Assembly: GCA_017625755.1 (NCBI GenBank)
Contig: JAGAKG010000031.1
Location: forward strand, 1 to 57,576
Source: Clostridia bacterium
Lineage (GTDB): Bacteria > Bacillota > Clostridia > Oscillospirales > CAG-272
Direction of reading: 5' to 3'
Length of the DNA stretch: 57,576 bases
A model generated the notes under the pieces. The model was not told where the DNA came from. It did no database searches and was given only the letters and a program-made list of their open reading frames with translations. A program made the position numbers and the translations under genes. Within the stretch, counting starts at the first letter, position 1, and each line of letters starts with the position of its first letter. Positions 8,154-17,412 of this stretch are shown one piece after another.

Positions 8154-8182
8154 GGTATGGTAAACTATCTACTGAAAGAGCG

Positions 8183-9031
8183 TCATACGCAATCTATTCT
8201 TATCTCCCTGTTCTGAGTAAAGGAATCGTAAATGGCGTTGAGTATTATCACAGGGTATACAACCTCGGAGCATGAGTATTTCATTTTACCTCCGTTAAGG
8301 AGAGAGAGAAAATATGAAAGCTCGTTGGCGTAAAGCCTTACTACATTGTTTACCGTCGCGTGCTTTTCAAAATTGCGGAAGGTTACCGAAGCGGTATATA
8401 TGTTGCATCCAAATGCGAGCGTGGCGGAGAAGTCTCCGTAATTCAAAATTGCGGTCACCTTGTCGATATTGCGCATCGCGTATACGGATTTTACTCGGTT
8501 TCCAAGCACTGAAAGGCACATTTCAACGAGGTGTTGTGCGTAGAAGAAAAATCCGTCGTGCGGACTTTCGATATCGAGAGGGGCGCAAAACGCCGCAGAG
8601 CAGATATCCTCATCACTCCTCGCAATAGCGCGGGATAAGCGTATTAGCGAGTTGGCGTATTTGAGGCAGGAGCCGCCGCAGAGCTTGACTTCGTTTTTTT
8701 CGGAAAGCTCCGAGAGCTTTAGAGCCTCGTCGGTGCTGACGGTTATAGGCTTGTCAACAAATACTGTCATTCCCGAGGTGAGATAGGGAATAACGCTTTC
8801 AAAGTGAGTGGAGCCCTTTCGGGATGTAACCATCACTCCGTCGACCTGTCCTACAAACGCGTCGGGAGAGGGAGACGAGCAGTCTATTGAGAATTTTTCA
8901 TAAAATCGGGCATTTGCCTCGGTATCTGTTCCGAAAGCGCCGATTATTTTAACATTTTCGTTGCCCTGAAGCATAGAAGCAAATGCAGATGCGTGTGAGT
9001 TTTCAGTTCCGATAATAGCAATTTTTTTCAC
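8183..9031 (-). CDS. Gfo/Idh/MocA family oxidoreductase
   Basis: This 282-residue NAD(P)-dependent oxidoreductase begins with a Rossmann motif (IAIIGTENSHASAF, residues 4-17) and contains the family signature VDKPITVSTDEA near residues 92-103, holding the catalytic Lys-Pro pair. GGSCLKYA follows near 118. It is shorter than most family members (usually 330-400), with the C-terminal beta domain trimmed. Such enzymes oxidise or reduce sugars, sugar acids and inositols. The start is GTG at 9029-9031 with a full AGGAGG nine bases upstream. It is the first gene of the minus operon behind a strong promoter with a TetR-type operator. Confidence 0.85.
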   Translation of the reverse strand: MKKIAIIGTENSHASAFASMLQGNENVKIIGAFGTDTEANARFYEKFSIDCSSPSPDAFVGQVDGVMVTSRKGSTHFESVIPYLTSGMTVFVDKPITVSTDEALKLSELSEKNEVKLCGGSCLKYANSLIRLSRAIARSDEDICSAAFCAPLDIESPHDGFFFYAQHLVEMCLSVLGNRVKSVYAMRNIDKVTAILNYGDFSATLAFGCNIYTASVTFRNFEKHATVNNVVRLYANELSYFLSLLNGGKMKYSCSEVVYPVIILNAIYDSFTQNREIRIDCV

Positions 9032-9079
9032 CTTAGTTTCCTCCTGACCTTAGTGGGGAATATATTTTAAACGGAAAAC

Positions 9080-9093
9080 TAACCAACTGGTTA
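9080..9093. promoter_or_regulatory. TetR-type operator, site A
   Basis: TAACC AACT GGTTA is a perfect inverted repeat with AACTAACC overlapping its left arm. It lies in the 5' leader of the minus operon, about 22 bases past the -10. Related sites occur at 11089-11103 and 23289-23302, both at other promoters of this block. Confidence 0.6.
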
Positions 9094-9114
9094 TTTAGCG
9101 GTTTTCATAATTAA

Positions 9115-9143
9115 ATAATACCACACAAAAAAAGCTATGTCAA
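9115..9143 (-). promoter_or_regulatory. Promoter of the minus oxidoreductase operon
   Basis: On the minus strand TTGACA (9138-9143) and TATTAT (9115-9120) are 17 bases apart, a near-consensus sigma-A promoter. Operator site A lies just downstream, so a bound repressor would block elongation or initiation. Confidence 0.85.
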
Positions 9144-9173
9144 GAGAAAAAAGAGGTAATGAGGAGGAAATCT

Positions 9174-10385
9174 ATGAAATCGATAAAAGATATTTATAAA
9201 ATCGGTAAAGGACCGTCCAGTTCTCATACCATGGGACCGCAAAAGGCGGCGACTATATTCAGGAGTAAATACCCCGAAGCGGAGCTTTTTCAGGTAAAAC
9301 TTTACGGCTCACTCGCAAAAACGGGGCTCGGACACGGGACAGACAGAGTTTTGCGCGAGAGCTTTGTTCCGACACCGTCTCAGATAGAATTTATATCCGA
9401 AGCAGATTTTGAGCTGCCTCACGCGAATACGATGGATATTGCGGCTTATCGTGATGGCAGGGAAATCGGCAGATGCAGAGTGATGAGTATAGGCGGCGGA
9501 GATATTGCCATTGAGGGACAGAGCGCAGAGACGGATGCGGATATATATAAGGAAACGAATTTTGATGAAATACTGAGCTTTTGCAGAGAAAAGGGAATAC
9601 GCATTTATGAATACGCAGAGATGCACGAGGAGGATATTTATGAGCATCTGTCTTGTGTGTGGGCGGTTATGAAGGAATCAATACAAGAGGGGCTTGGCAA
9701 GAGTGGATTTTTGCCGGGAGGACTTGAGGTAGAGCGTAAAGCTGCCAAGATATACAGGGCGAGTCCGAGTGAGAGCGGCACCGCAGCGGAGAACCGACTT
9801 GTATCTGCCTATGCCTTTGCGGTCAGCGAACAGAACGCCGATAACGGTACTATAGTCACGGCTCCCACCTGTGGCTCTTGTGGAGTTCTTCCCGCGGTGC
9901 TGAAATATATGCAGGATAAAAATAAATATAGCGACACAGAGATATTGCGCGCTCTTGCGACTGCGGGGGTGGTTGGAAATGTCGTCAAGCGGAACGCATC
10001 GCTGAGCGGAGCGGAATGTGGCTGTCAGGCGGAGGTTGGAACAGCTTGTTCTATGGCAGCGGCGGCACTATCTGAGCTTGCGGGACTTGACCTTGACAGA
10101 CTTGAATACGCGGCGGAGATAGCGATGGAGCATCATATCGGACTTACCTGCGACCCCGTTTGCGGACTCGTTCAAATACCGTGTATCGAGCGTAACGCCG
10201 TTGCGGCACTCGGAGCAATAAACGCCTCCGACCTTGCGGGAGTGCTTGGAAATACCAACAAGGTGTCCTTTGATACGATAGTTAAAACCATGTATGAAAC
10301 AGGTATAGACCTTCACTCAAGATACAAGGAGACATCCGAGGGCGGACTCGCTAAGCTTTACGGCGAAGGAGATAAACAGGAATGA
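9174..10385 (+). CDS. sdaA: L-serine ammonia-lyase, iron-sulfur dependent, single chain
   Basis: This enzyme of 403 residues converts L-serine to pyruvate and ammonia using an oxygen-sensitive [4Fe-4S] cluster. The N-terminal beta part carries the family motif GPSSSHTMGP (residues 13-22). The C-terminal alpha part carries the cluster ligands: APTCGSCGVLPA near residue 230, a Cys in ECGC near 283, and CDPVCGLVQIPCIERNA near 327. The beta and alpha parts are fused as in E. coli SdaA, though the chain is somewhat shorter than the about 450 residues common there. The start was set at the ATG behind GAGGAGG; an ATG 15 bases upstream overlaps that site. Divergent from the sugar operon, it has no visible link to it. 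Confidence 0.9.
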   Translation: MKSIKDIYKIGKGPSSSHTMGPQKAATIFRSKYPEAELFQVKLYGSLAKTGLGHGTDRVLRESFVPTPSQIEFISEADFELPHANTMDIAAYRDGREIGRCRVMSIGGGDIAIEGQSAETDADIYKETNFDEILSFCREKGIRIYEYAEMHEEDIYEHLSCVWAVMKESIQEGLGKSGFLPGGLEVERKAAKIYRASPSESGTAAENRLVSAYAFAVSEQNADNGTIVTAPTCGSCGVLPAVLKYMQDKNKYSDTEILRALATAGVVGNVVKRNASLSGAECGCQAEVGTACSMAAAALSELAGLDLDRLEYAAEIAMEHHIGLTCDPVCGLVQIPCIERNAVAALGAINASDLAGVLGNTNKVSFDTIVKTMYETGIDLHSRYKETSEGGLAKLYGEGDKQE

Positions 10386-10388
10386 AAT

Positions 10389-10409
10389 AACATACTGTAA
10401 CCGTATGTT
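10389..10409. other. Small inverted repeat after sdaA
   Basis: AACATAC and GTATGTT (7-base arms) lie just after the sdaA stop and just before an AT-rich stretch leading to the next gene. It could be a weak terminator or a regulator site; no U-run follows. Confidence 0.3.
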
Positions 10410-10456
10410 AATATAAAATCATAATCAAATTAATCTTTATAGGAGAGGAACCAAAA

Positions 10457-11020
10457 ATGAGCAAAGAACCAAGAAGATCGGCGTATGCCAAGAATGATGA
10501 CCCCAACTACTATGACTACATCGTAAGACCTAAGGCAAAGGGAGCGCTGCTTGTGAAGCGTATTCTGTTTATACTTGCCTATGTTGTTTTCGCAGGCGGC
10601 TTCTGCGCACTCTGCGCAACCTTTAAGCTGTTTCCTGTGATGTGCCTTGTACTGGTATTGACATGTGTGGTGGTATTCTTCACATGGAGATATGTCAAGC
10701 CCGAATATGTTTATTCTTTTGAAAAGTCGTATATCTATTTCTCCGTGATTTACGGCGGACTTACCCGTAAGGAGCTTTTCAACTATCACATCAAGGACAT
10801 CGAAAAGATAGCGCCTTACAGCGGCGAATATCAGAGAGATGCCGACAGCATCACGGATGCCGAAAAGGTATATCATGTCTCCTCTATGGACGCGTATGAT
10901 ATTTACTATATTTACGCAACCGATGAGAAGGGTAAAAAGAGGCTCGTATTCTTCGAGGCAACAGAGCAGAGCAAAAAGCTCCTCAGATACTACAACGATA
11001 AGACTGTTATACTTAAATAG
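10457..11020 (+). CDS. Small membrane protein of unknown function
   Basis: This 187-residue protein starts with a charged stretch of about 30 residues and has two adjacent membrane helices (about 34-56 and 60-80). A cytoplasmic domain of about 105 residues follows, starting at YVKPEYVYSFEKSYIYFSV. The tail is predicted to be beta-rich and resembles PH-like membrane-attached domains of small Firmicute proteins, but I do not recognise the family. It has its own AGGAGAGG site and a strong terminator right after the stop, and lies 71 bases after sdaA. Confidence 0.7.
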   Translation: MSKEPRRSAYAKNDDPNYYDYIVRPKAKGALLVKRILFILAYVVFAGGFCALCATFKLFPVMCLVLVLTCVVVFFTWRYVKPEYVYSFEKSYIYFSVIYGGLTRKELFNYHIKDIEKIAPYSGEYQRDADSITDAEKVYHVSSMDAYDIYYIYATDEKGKKRLVFFEATEQSKKLLRYYNDKTVILK

Positions 11021-11032
11021 TCAATAGTGATA

Positions 11033-11080
11033 CATATATGTTCATCGGCTCGTGGAATGGGTTGATGAACATATATAAAA
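11033..11080 (+). terminator. Terminator after the small membrane protein
   Basis: The stem CATATATGTTCATC / GATGAACATATAT has a 17-base loop and is followed by an A-rich, not T-rich, tail on the plus strand. The long stem separates the upstream gene from the regulated promoter at 11107. Confidence 0.6.
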
Positions 11081-11088
11081 AACATAAA

Positions 11089-11103
11089 CAAACAGTTAGT
11101 TAC
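11089..11103. promoter_or_regulatory. TetR-type operator, site B
   Basis: Read on the minus strand this is GTAACTAACTGTTTG, sharing TAACTAAC with sites A and C. It ends three bases before the -35 of the large catabolic operon. The right half deviates from the perfect dyad. Confidence 0.5.
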
Positions 11104-11106
11104 ATA

Positions 11107-11135
11107 TTGACAACGCGGATAAACTGTGTTATAAT
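11107..11135 (+). promoter_or_regulatory. Promoter of the ten-gene catabolic operon
   Basis: A consensus sigma-A promoter: TTGACA (11107-11112), 17-base spacer, TATAAT (11130-11135). Operator site B abuts the -35. Confidence 0.9.
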
Positions 11136-11208
11136 GTGTTTGTAGGTAGAATTATATTTTCTTAAAAAGACAATTGTTTGGCGGCAGAGACCGCAGAAAG
11201 GTATAAAA

Positions 11209-12258
11209 ATGAACAGACACGAAAAGGCTATGGAAATACTTTCGGCGGGAACGGTAATTCCTGCAACGCCACTTGTGCTAGACGAGAATAAAAAATTCGA
11301 TCCCGAGGGGCAGAAATTTCTCACGGAATATTATCTTGAGGCGGGAGTCGGCGGTATCGCAACGGCTGTGCATAGCACTCAGTTTGAGATACGCTTGCCC
11401 GAGTTTTCGCTCTTTGAACCGATACTGAAAACCGTGTCGGAAACGATAGACGAATACGAAAAGAAAACAGGAAAAACGATAGTTCGCGTGGCGGGTGTTT
11501 GCGGAAAAGCCGAGCAGGCGGTAAGCGAGGCACTTGTTGCGAAGAAATACGGATTTGACGCAGTTCTTCTTAGCCCCGGCGGTCTTGGAGACCTTAGCGA
11601 AGACGAACTGCTCGAGAGAACGGAGAAGGTTGCGGCGGTTATGCCCGTGATAGGATTTTATCTTCAGAAGGCGGTCGGCGGAAGATATCTTTCCTATGAC
11701 TATTGGGCTCGCTTTTGCGAGATAAAAAATGTGGTCGCAATCAAGTGCGCGTCCTTCAACAGATATTCCACGATAGATGTTGTCCGTGCGGCGGCATTCT
11801 CGTCGAGAGCGGATAAGATAACTCTTTACACGGGAAATGACGATAATATAATTTATGACCTTATTTCGGACTATACATTTACCGACGGTGGAAAAACCGT
11901 ATCGAAGAAATTCAAGGGCGGCTTGCTCGGTCATTGGACTGTGTGGACGAATAATGTCGTTAAGCTCTTTGAGAGAATAAAGGCTGATCCCAACGATCCC
12001 GAGCTGAAGGTGCTCGCACCGCAGATAACCGACGCAAACGGAGTTATCTTCGATGCGGCGAATAATTTTGCGGGCTGTATTTCGGGAATCCACGAGATAC
12101 TTCGCCGTCAGGGACTTATGAAGCATATACATTGCTTGTGTGAACACGAAAAGCTCTCCGATGGACAGATGGAGGAGATAGACAGAATACTAAGAATGTA
12201 TCCTCACCTCACGGATGACGAATTCGTAAAGGATTACATAGCGAGGAAAAGAGTGTGA
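11209..12258 (+). CDS. DapA/NAL-family aldolase or dehydratase
   Basis: This 349-residue TIM-barrel protein belongs to the dihydrodipicolinate synthase/N-acetylneuraminate lyase superfamily. It has the Schiff-base Lys179 in VVAIKCASFNR and the preceding Tyr in IGFYLQKAVGG; the opening AGTVIPATPLVLD matches the family's first strand. It is longer than typical DapA (about 295), with a C-terminal extension that includes a predicted helical tail. Nothing here points to lysine synthesis. As first gene of a sugar-acid operon it more likely cleaves or dehydrates a 2-keto-3-deoxy-type acid. It overlaps the next gene by four bases (GTGA). Confidence 0.85.
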   Translation: MNRHEKAMEILSAGTVIPATPLVLDENKKFDPEGQKFLTEYYLEAGVGGIATAVHSTQFEIRLPEFSLFEPILKTVSETIDEYEKKTGKTIVRVAGVCGKAEQAVSEALVAKKYGFDAVLLSPGGLGDLSEDELLERTEKVAAVMPVIGFYLQKAVGGRYLSYDYWARFCEIKNVVAIKCASFNRYSTIDVVRAAAFSSRADKITLYTGNDDNIIYDLISDYTFTDGGKTVSKKFKGGLLGHWTVWTNNVVKLFERIKADPNDPELKVLAPQITDANGVIFDAANNFAGCISGIHEILRRQGLMKHIHCLCEHEKLSDGQMEEIDRILRMYPHLTDDEFVKDYIARKRV

Positions 12259-14513
12259 ATATGAAATTTGACGGGGTAAAGGGAAGAATAGAGGCTATGC
12301 CCTCGGATAAATATCCAAAGCCGAGCATATTGCCACCCGCTTGCCATCCAAGGCTTATGCTTACGCAGGAGCTTCTCGGGAAACTCAGGGAAAAGCTCGA
12401 ATGCCCCGAATATGCGGTGGCAAAAGCGGAATTTGAAGCTCTGAGAGATACCGACTTTTCATCGGTTATGAATGTTGATGCCGCGAGAAGCGGAAGGGCG
12501 CTCGGAGTTATAGAAGCGAAGGCGTATTCGTATCTTCTTTTTGGAGACACGAAATACGGTCTTGATGCGATAGCTTCAATTAAAGAATACATGGACAAAG
12601 CCTGCTTTGACGGTCTGGCGGACGATTACAGAGCAATGGGGCAGACGATGTTCACAGCGGCGGAGGTATACGACTGGTGTAATCCGCTACTGAGCGATGA
12701 GAATAAATACTATATAGTAGCCTCGATAGAGAATAACATTGCTCCGAGAATGGAGATAGGAATGCCCCCATGTAAATACGGCGTCGTGGTCGGACATCAG
12801 GCGGAGGCACAGCTTCTGCGCGATTGGCTGTCATTTGCCATAGCGGTTTACGACGATTATCCCGATATCTATAATTTCGTGGCGGGAAGATTTTTCAAGC
12901 TATATGTTCCCGTAAGAAATTATTGGTATGAAACAGAAGCCACGCTTCAGGGAAGCTCATATAGCGGATATCGCTTTACCTGGGATCTATGGTCGGCTTG
13001 GCTGTTTGAGAGAATGACGGGAGAGCTGATATATTCCGAAAAAATGAAGCTTCTGCCCGCGCAGTGGCTTATGTATCGCAGACCTGACGGTCAGGGACTT
13101 CGAGATGGTGACGATTACGCAGAGCTTGGCGGACGCTGGGATCAGTACGGCTTCCCGTGGTTCTATGCGGGAAACCTTTTCAAAGATCCCGTATATCTGG
13201 CTCAGGCATTCAAAAAGATAGGCAGGAGAGACAGATTTTTCTATAACGAGCTGACGCTTACTCCGGTTCAGCTTATGATATTTGACGATGCGAGTATTGG
13301 CGAGCAAGAGGACTTTTCTCACTATCCTCTCATAAAGCACTATCCCGATCCCTGCGGAATAACCGTCGCGAGAACCGGTTGGGATATCAGTCCCGATTCA
13401 AGAGATGTTATGGTGTTTATGAAGATTGGCGGACTTTGGTCGGCAAATCATCATCATATGGACTTCGGCGCGTTCCAAATATATTACCGAGGAATACTCG
13501 CTTCGGATTCGGGTGCTTATGTGCATTACGGCTCACCTCACGATATGAGCTATAATAAGCAGACGATAGCGCATAACTGCCTGCTGATATACGATCCCGA
13601 CGAAACGAACGGACGGGCGGTGAACAGCGGCGGACAGATAATGATACCGGGTGAAGTAATGGACCTTGAGCATTGGCTCGGAAACGAGGAGTTCAAGATG
13701 GGTGAGGTCTATGCTCACGACGAAGATCCCGCCTGCGTATATATTGCGGGAGATATCACAAAGGCATACCGCAAAAAGGTGCGTGAGGTCATCAGACGAA
13801 TGATGTTCGTTCCAATCAAGGACGAGAGAGTACACGCGATATTTGCCGTTAGTGACAAGGTCGTTTCCTCAAACGCTGATTTCAAAAAGACCTTTATGCT
13901 TCACTGTCAGGAGGAGCCGCAGATAATCGGAAACAAGACGGTGATAAGACGCACAGGAAGCCCTGAAAGCTTCCACGGATTTCCCCTGAGTTACGACGGA
14001 ATGTTGATAAACCATACGCTGCTTCCTCGGGACGCAAGAATTGAAGCGCTTGGCGGAGAGGGACGAGAGTTTCTCATAAACGGCGTGAATTACCCCATTC
14101 CGATAAACGGAAAGCTCAAGGCGAGTGCTGAGACGGGTTGGGGCAGAGTGGAAATAACTCCTCCCGAGGCGAACGAAAAGGATGAATTTTTGAATGTTAT
14201 GCTCGTTTGCGATAACGGAGAGCTTGTAGAACAGAGCCCCAGGCTTTATGAGAGCGATGCGGCAGTCGGCGCGTTCGTGCTGTCCGAGGCGTTATTCTTC
14301 CCAAGAGGAAGGGAGTCGCTTTCAGAGGCTATTGAAATAACTCCGCCCGAGATGCACAAAGCTTGGAATTATCATATTTCAGGACTTGCGGTCGGCGAGT
14401 GGAGCGTAACCCTCGGCGGAGTCGAGATATGCAGAAAGTCTGTCGATGCAGAGAGCGGTATGCTTAACTTCAGCGCTCTCGGCGGCAAGATAAAAATTTA
14501 CCCTGTTGAATAA
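12255..14513 (+). CDS. Heparinase II/III-like polysaccharide lyase, cytoplasmic
   Basis: This 752-residue protein has the heparinase II/III build: an alpha-helical toroid domain (about 35-360, opening with HPRLMLTQELLGKLREKL) and a C-terminal beta-sandwich (about 375-740). The diagnostic ANHHHMDFGAFQIYYRG near residue 400 is followed by IAHNCLLIYDPDE. Enzymes of this group cleave uronate-containing glycans by beta-elimination (PL12, PL15, PL17, PL21). No signal peptide is present, so it should act on imported oligosaccharides. GTG at 12255 has GAGG at good distance and overlaps the aldolase stop; an ATG at 12261 is possible. A second, exported member lies at 25889. Confidence 0.88.
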   Translation: MNMKFDGVKGRIEAMPSDKYPKPSILPPACHPRLMLTQELLGKLREKLECPEYAVAKAEFEALRDTDFSSVMNVDAARSGRALGVIEAKAYSYLLFGDTKYGLDAIASIKEYMDKACFDGLADDYRAMGQTMFTAAEVYDWCNPLLSDENKYYIVASIENNIAPRMEIGMPPCKYGVVVGHQAEAQLLRDWLSFAIAVYDDYPDIYNFVAGRFFKLYVPVRNYWYETEATLQGSSYSGYRFTWDLWSAWLFERMTGELIYSEKMKLLPAQWLMYRRPDGQGLRDGDDYAELGGRWDQYGFPWFYAGNLFKDPVYLAQAFKKIGRRDRFFYNELTLTPVQLMIFDDASIGEQEDFSHYPLIKHYPDPCGITVARTGWDISPDSRDVMVFMKIGGLWSANHHHMDFGAFQIYYRGILASDSGAYVHYGSPHDMSYNKQTIAHNCLLIYDPDETNGRAVNSGGQIMIPGEVMDLEHWLGNEEFKMGEVYAHDEDPACVYIAGDITKAYRKKVREVIRRMMFVPIKDERVHAIFAVSDKVVSSNADFKKTFMLHCQEEPQIIGNKTVIRRTGSPESFHGFPLSYDGMLINHTLLPRDARIEALGGEGREFLINGVNYPIPINGKLKASAETGWGRVEITPPEANEKDEFLNVMLVCDNGELVEQSPRLYESDAAVGAFVLSEALFFPRGRESLSEAIEITPPEMHKAWNYHISGLAVGEWSVTLGGVEICRKSVDAESGMLNFSALGGKIKIYPVE

Positions 14514-14536
14514 AATTTATTTAAGGAGAAAAGAAA

Positions 14537-16024
14537 ATGAAAAAAGTATTTGCTTTGATTTTAGCGCTTTTGATGCTTCTTTCCTGCTTCGTATCCTGTT
14601 CCAAGGACGACAAAGATGGGGATGAAACAACTGTTTCCACAACCGTAGCTCAGACGGGAGACGGAAGCTTTACCGACAGTATAACCCGTCAGAACGCGCA
14701 GAGCTCGCTTCCTACGCTTGATTTTGGCGGAAAGCTTATCAGATACCTCACAAGAGACAGAGAGGATACATCATTTGAGATAAATCCCGACCTTGTTGCC
14801 GATGAGGGACTTTCGCAGGCAATATACAACAGAAATGCGTATGTTGAAAAGACCTTGAATGTAGAACTTGAAATAGTTCCCAAATCGGGTAGCTGGGCAA
14901 CTCAGGGCGAGTATATGTCAGAGATAAGAAACAATGCAAACGGCCCCGATTACTATGATATCGTCTCAGGTCCTAATTATGCTCTCGTTCCCCTGGCAAT
15001 GGAGGGATATTTTAGAAATATTCATTCTCTTGATTATATCGACACCGAAAAGCCCTGGTGGAATACCAACTTCATTAATGAGTGTACTTATAGAGATAAG
15101 CTCTATACCATAGAGGGCGAGCTTTCGCTCTCGATGATAGACAGTGCGTTTGTAATGTTCTATAATAAAGACACCTTCGCAGCTGCGAATAAGGGCGTAA
15201 ATATTTACGATATAGTAAAGAACGACGAGTGGACTTTTGATAAATTCAAGAGCTTCATTTTAAACACATGGGATGATACAGGAGCTGTTAACGGAGAGCC
15301 CGACCTCGGCGACTCCTTCGGATATGTTTCTCCTTCGTTCTCCTGCGGTCGTGACGGATACCCCGCGGCGTTTGGAGCGACAGTCGCCGAGCGTGACGCT
15401 AACGGAAACATAATCTTTACATTTGACAACTCCACAAACTTCGATAAGTGGGGCGCTTTCTATGAGTTCCTTCAGGCGGAGAGCGGAGCTTATGTTCCCG
15501 GCGGAAATGACCAGGCGAGAACCGATACTATGGATATGTTCCAGGGTGGAAGAGCTATGTTTATAACAGAGCTTTTGCACTACTCAACTACGCTCAGAGC
15601 TATGGATGTTGAATACGGAGTGCTTCCGCTTCCCAAGTTTAACAGCAATCAGGAGAACTACGGTACCTCGTCCGAGGCAGTACACTCTCAGTTTGCTATT
15701 CCGAGAGCTGGAACACAGAATGTGGAGGCGTCGGCAGTTCTAGAGCTGCTTTGCTTTGAAACATACAGAAATGTTACACTTACATACTTTGAGTCCACAC
15801 TCAAGGCTAAGAATATGAAGGACGGCGAGTCCACGGAAATGCTTGATATCGTCGTTGCTTCGATCACCTGCGATTTCGGAGCTTATTATTCAACTCAGAT
15901 CACATGGCCTTTCCCTGTAATCGGAACGGAGAAGGACCTCGGTTCTTATGTAAGCCAGAAGAGAGGAATGATGACTCCTAAGCTCAATACTCTCATAACA
16001 ACACTTGACAGTTTGGAAGATTAA
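14537..16024 (+). CDS. Extracellular solute-binding lipoprotein (ABC sugar uptake type)
   Basis: This 495-residue lipoprotein has a classic signal (MKKVFALILALLMLL) and lipobox CFVSC with lipidated Cys21. A Thr/Ser-rich linker follows, then a mature binding protein of the extracellular family-1 type. Features are 'YNRNAYVEKTLNVELEI' near residue 95, 'YDIVSGPNYALVPLAMEGYF' near 140, and a C-terminal domain with 'FAIPRAGTQNVEASAVLELL'. It should catch the oligosaccharide outside the cell. No permease or ATPase genes lie in this operon or elsewhere in the window, so it must use transporter parts encoded elsewhere. AGGAG eight bases before ATG. Confidence 0.88.
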   Translation: MKKVFALILALLMLLSCFVSCSKDDKDGDETTVSTTVAQTGDGSFTDSITRQNAQSSLPTLDFGGKLIRYLTRDREDTSFEINPDLVADEGLSQAIYNRNAYVEKTLNVELEIVPKSGSWATQGEYMSEIRNNANGPDYYDIVSGPNYALVPLAMEGYFRNIHSLDYIDTEKPWWNTNFINECTYRDKLYTIEGELSLSMIDSAFVMFYNKDTFAAANKGVNIYDIVKNDEWTFDKFKSFILNTWDDTGAVNGEPDLGDSFGYVSPSFSCGRDGYPAAFGATVAERDANGNIIFTFDNSTNFDKWGAFYEFLQAESGAYVPGGNDQARTDTMDMFQGGRAMFITELLHYSTTLRAMDVEYGVLPLPKFNSNQENYGTSSEAVHSQFAIPRAGTQNVEASAVLELLCFETYRNVTLTYFESTLKAKNMKDGESTEMLDIVVASITCDFGAYYSTQITWPFPVIGTEKDLGSYVSQKRGMMTPKLNTLITTLDSLED

Positions 16025-16086
16025 GTGTAAAATAGTAAAATAAGGAAAAAGAAAGGGTGCGCTCCTTTGGTGAGAGCGGTAAGGAT

Positions 16087-17361
16087 ATGGAAATACAGGA
16101 ACTGAAGAAGCGTGCTTTTGACTACATCGAAAGCATAAGCGACAGGATAATCGAGCATGGGAAGAAAATAATGGAGACTCCCGAGCTTGGATACAGAGAG
16201 GTAAAGACCTCGGCTTATGTGGAAAACGAAATGAACAGACTCGAACTCGCAGATGTACGCGGCGTGGCGCTTACGGGCGTCGTGTCGCGCCTGCGAGGCG
16301 AGAGCGGGGGATCGAATGTTTGCGTTATCGGAGAGCTTGACGCTGTCCTTACCGCAGATCACCCAAAAGCGGATAAGCAAACGGGTGCGGCGCACTCCTG
16401 CGGACATAATATTCAGATAGCACAGCTGCTTGGATGCGCCGATGCGCTGAAGAACAGCGGAGTTGCGGAGTATCTCGCGGGAGATGTTACATTTCTTGCA
16501 GTACCCGCAGAGGAGTTTGTTGAGCTTGATTACAGACATACCCTCTGCAAGGAAGGGAAGATAGAGGAGCTCAGTGGAAAAAAAGAGCTTATAGCAAAGG
16601 GATTTTTCAAGGATATCTCCTGCGCTATGATGGTTCACTCACAGCCCAACGAGCCCGAGAGAAGCTGCTATATAGACTGTAAAAGTCTCGGATTTGTGGC
16701 AAAGAAAATAAGATTTATCGGAAAGTCCGCTCACGCGGGCGGCGCGCCTCACGAGGGAATAAATGCGCTAAACGCAGCTATGGCGGCAATGATGTGTATT
16801 CACGCTATGCGCGAGACATTCAGAGACGAGGATAAAATAAGAGTTCACCCGATAATAACCAAGGGTGGCGACCTTGTCAATGTGGTTCCCGCAGATGTTA
16901 CTATGGAAACCTATGTCAGAGGAGCAACTCCCGAGGCTATCGCGGACGCTTGCTTTAAGGTAGACAGAGCTATCAAGGGAGCGGCGTACGCACTTGGAGC
17001 CGAGGTCGAAATAGAGGATATCGGAAGCTATGCTCCGCTCAAACAGGATATCTCGCTCGGAGAGCTGTTTGAGAAAAACGCCTTGGATTTTATTCCTGAG
17101 GAAAGAATATATCACGGCGTAGATATGGTCGGCTCAACGGATATGGGCGACCTCAGCCTTGAGATACCGTCGATACAGCCAACCTTCGGAGGCTATTGCG
17201 GAGGGGCGCACAGTAAGGAGTTTTGCAGCGCAGATGATTATGTCACGCACATACTGCCCTGCAAGATAATGACGGCAACGGTTATAGATCTCCTTGCGAA
17301 CGGAGCCGAGGCGGCAATTAAAATACGGGAAAATTATGACCGAAATAACGGCAAAAGATAA
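16087..17361 (+). CDS. M20 family amidohydrolase/metallopeptidase (AbgB-like)
   Basis: This is an M20D-type zinc hydrolase of about 424 residues. Metal and catalytic residues are visible in GAAHSCGHN (near residue 105), PAEEFVE (near 145), MVHSQPNE (near 190) and GGAHSKEF near 380; the dimerisation domain has GKSAHAGGAPHEGINAL near 220. Relatives split amide bonds of acyl-amino acids or p-aminobenzoyl-glutamate. In this operon it may free an amino sugar or amino acid from an acylated glycan piece. The start is uncertain: ATG at 16087 fits homologues, but its binding site is weak. A GTG at 16057 has a better one and would add ten residues. Confidence 0.82.
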   Translation: MEIQELKKRAFDYIESISDRIIEHGKKIMETPELGYREVKTSAYVENEMNRLELADVRGVALTGVVSRLRGESGGSNVCVIGELDAVLTADHPKADKQTGAAHSCGHNIQIAQLLGCADALKNSGVAEYLAGDVTFLAVPAEEFVELDYRHTLCKEGKIEELSGKKELIAKGFFKDISCAMMVHSQPNEPERSCYIDCKSLGFVAKKIRFIGKSAHAGGAPHEGINALNAAMAAMMCIHAMRETFRDEDKIRVHPIITKGGDLVNVVPADVTMETYVRGATPEAIADACFKVDRAIKGAAYALGAEVEIEDIGSYAPLKQDISLGELFEKNALDFIPEERIYHGVDMVGSTDMGDLSLEIPSIQPTFGGYCGGAHSKEFCSADDYVTHILPCKIMTATVIDLLANGAEAAIKIRENYDRNNGKR

Positions 17362-17412
17362 ATAATAAACAGAGCGGTAAAATAAAGTCAGATTTACAGA
17401 TAGGAGAAAGAG

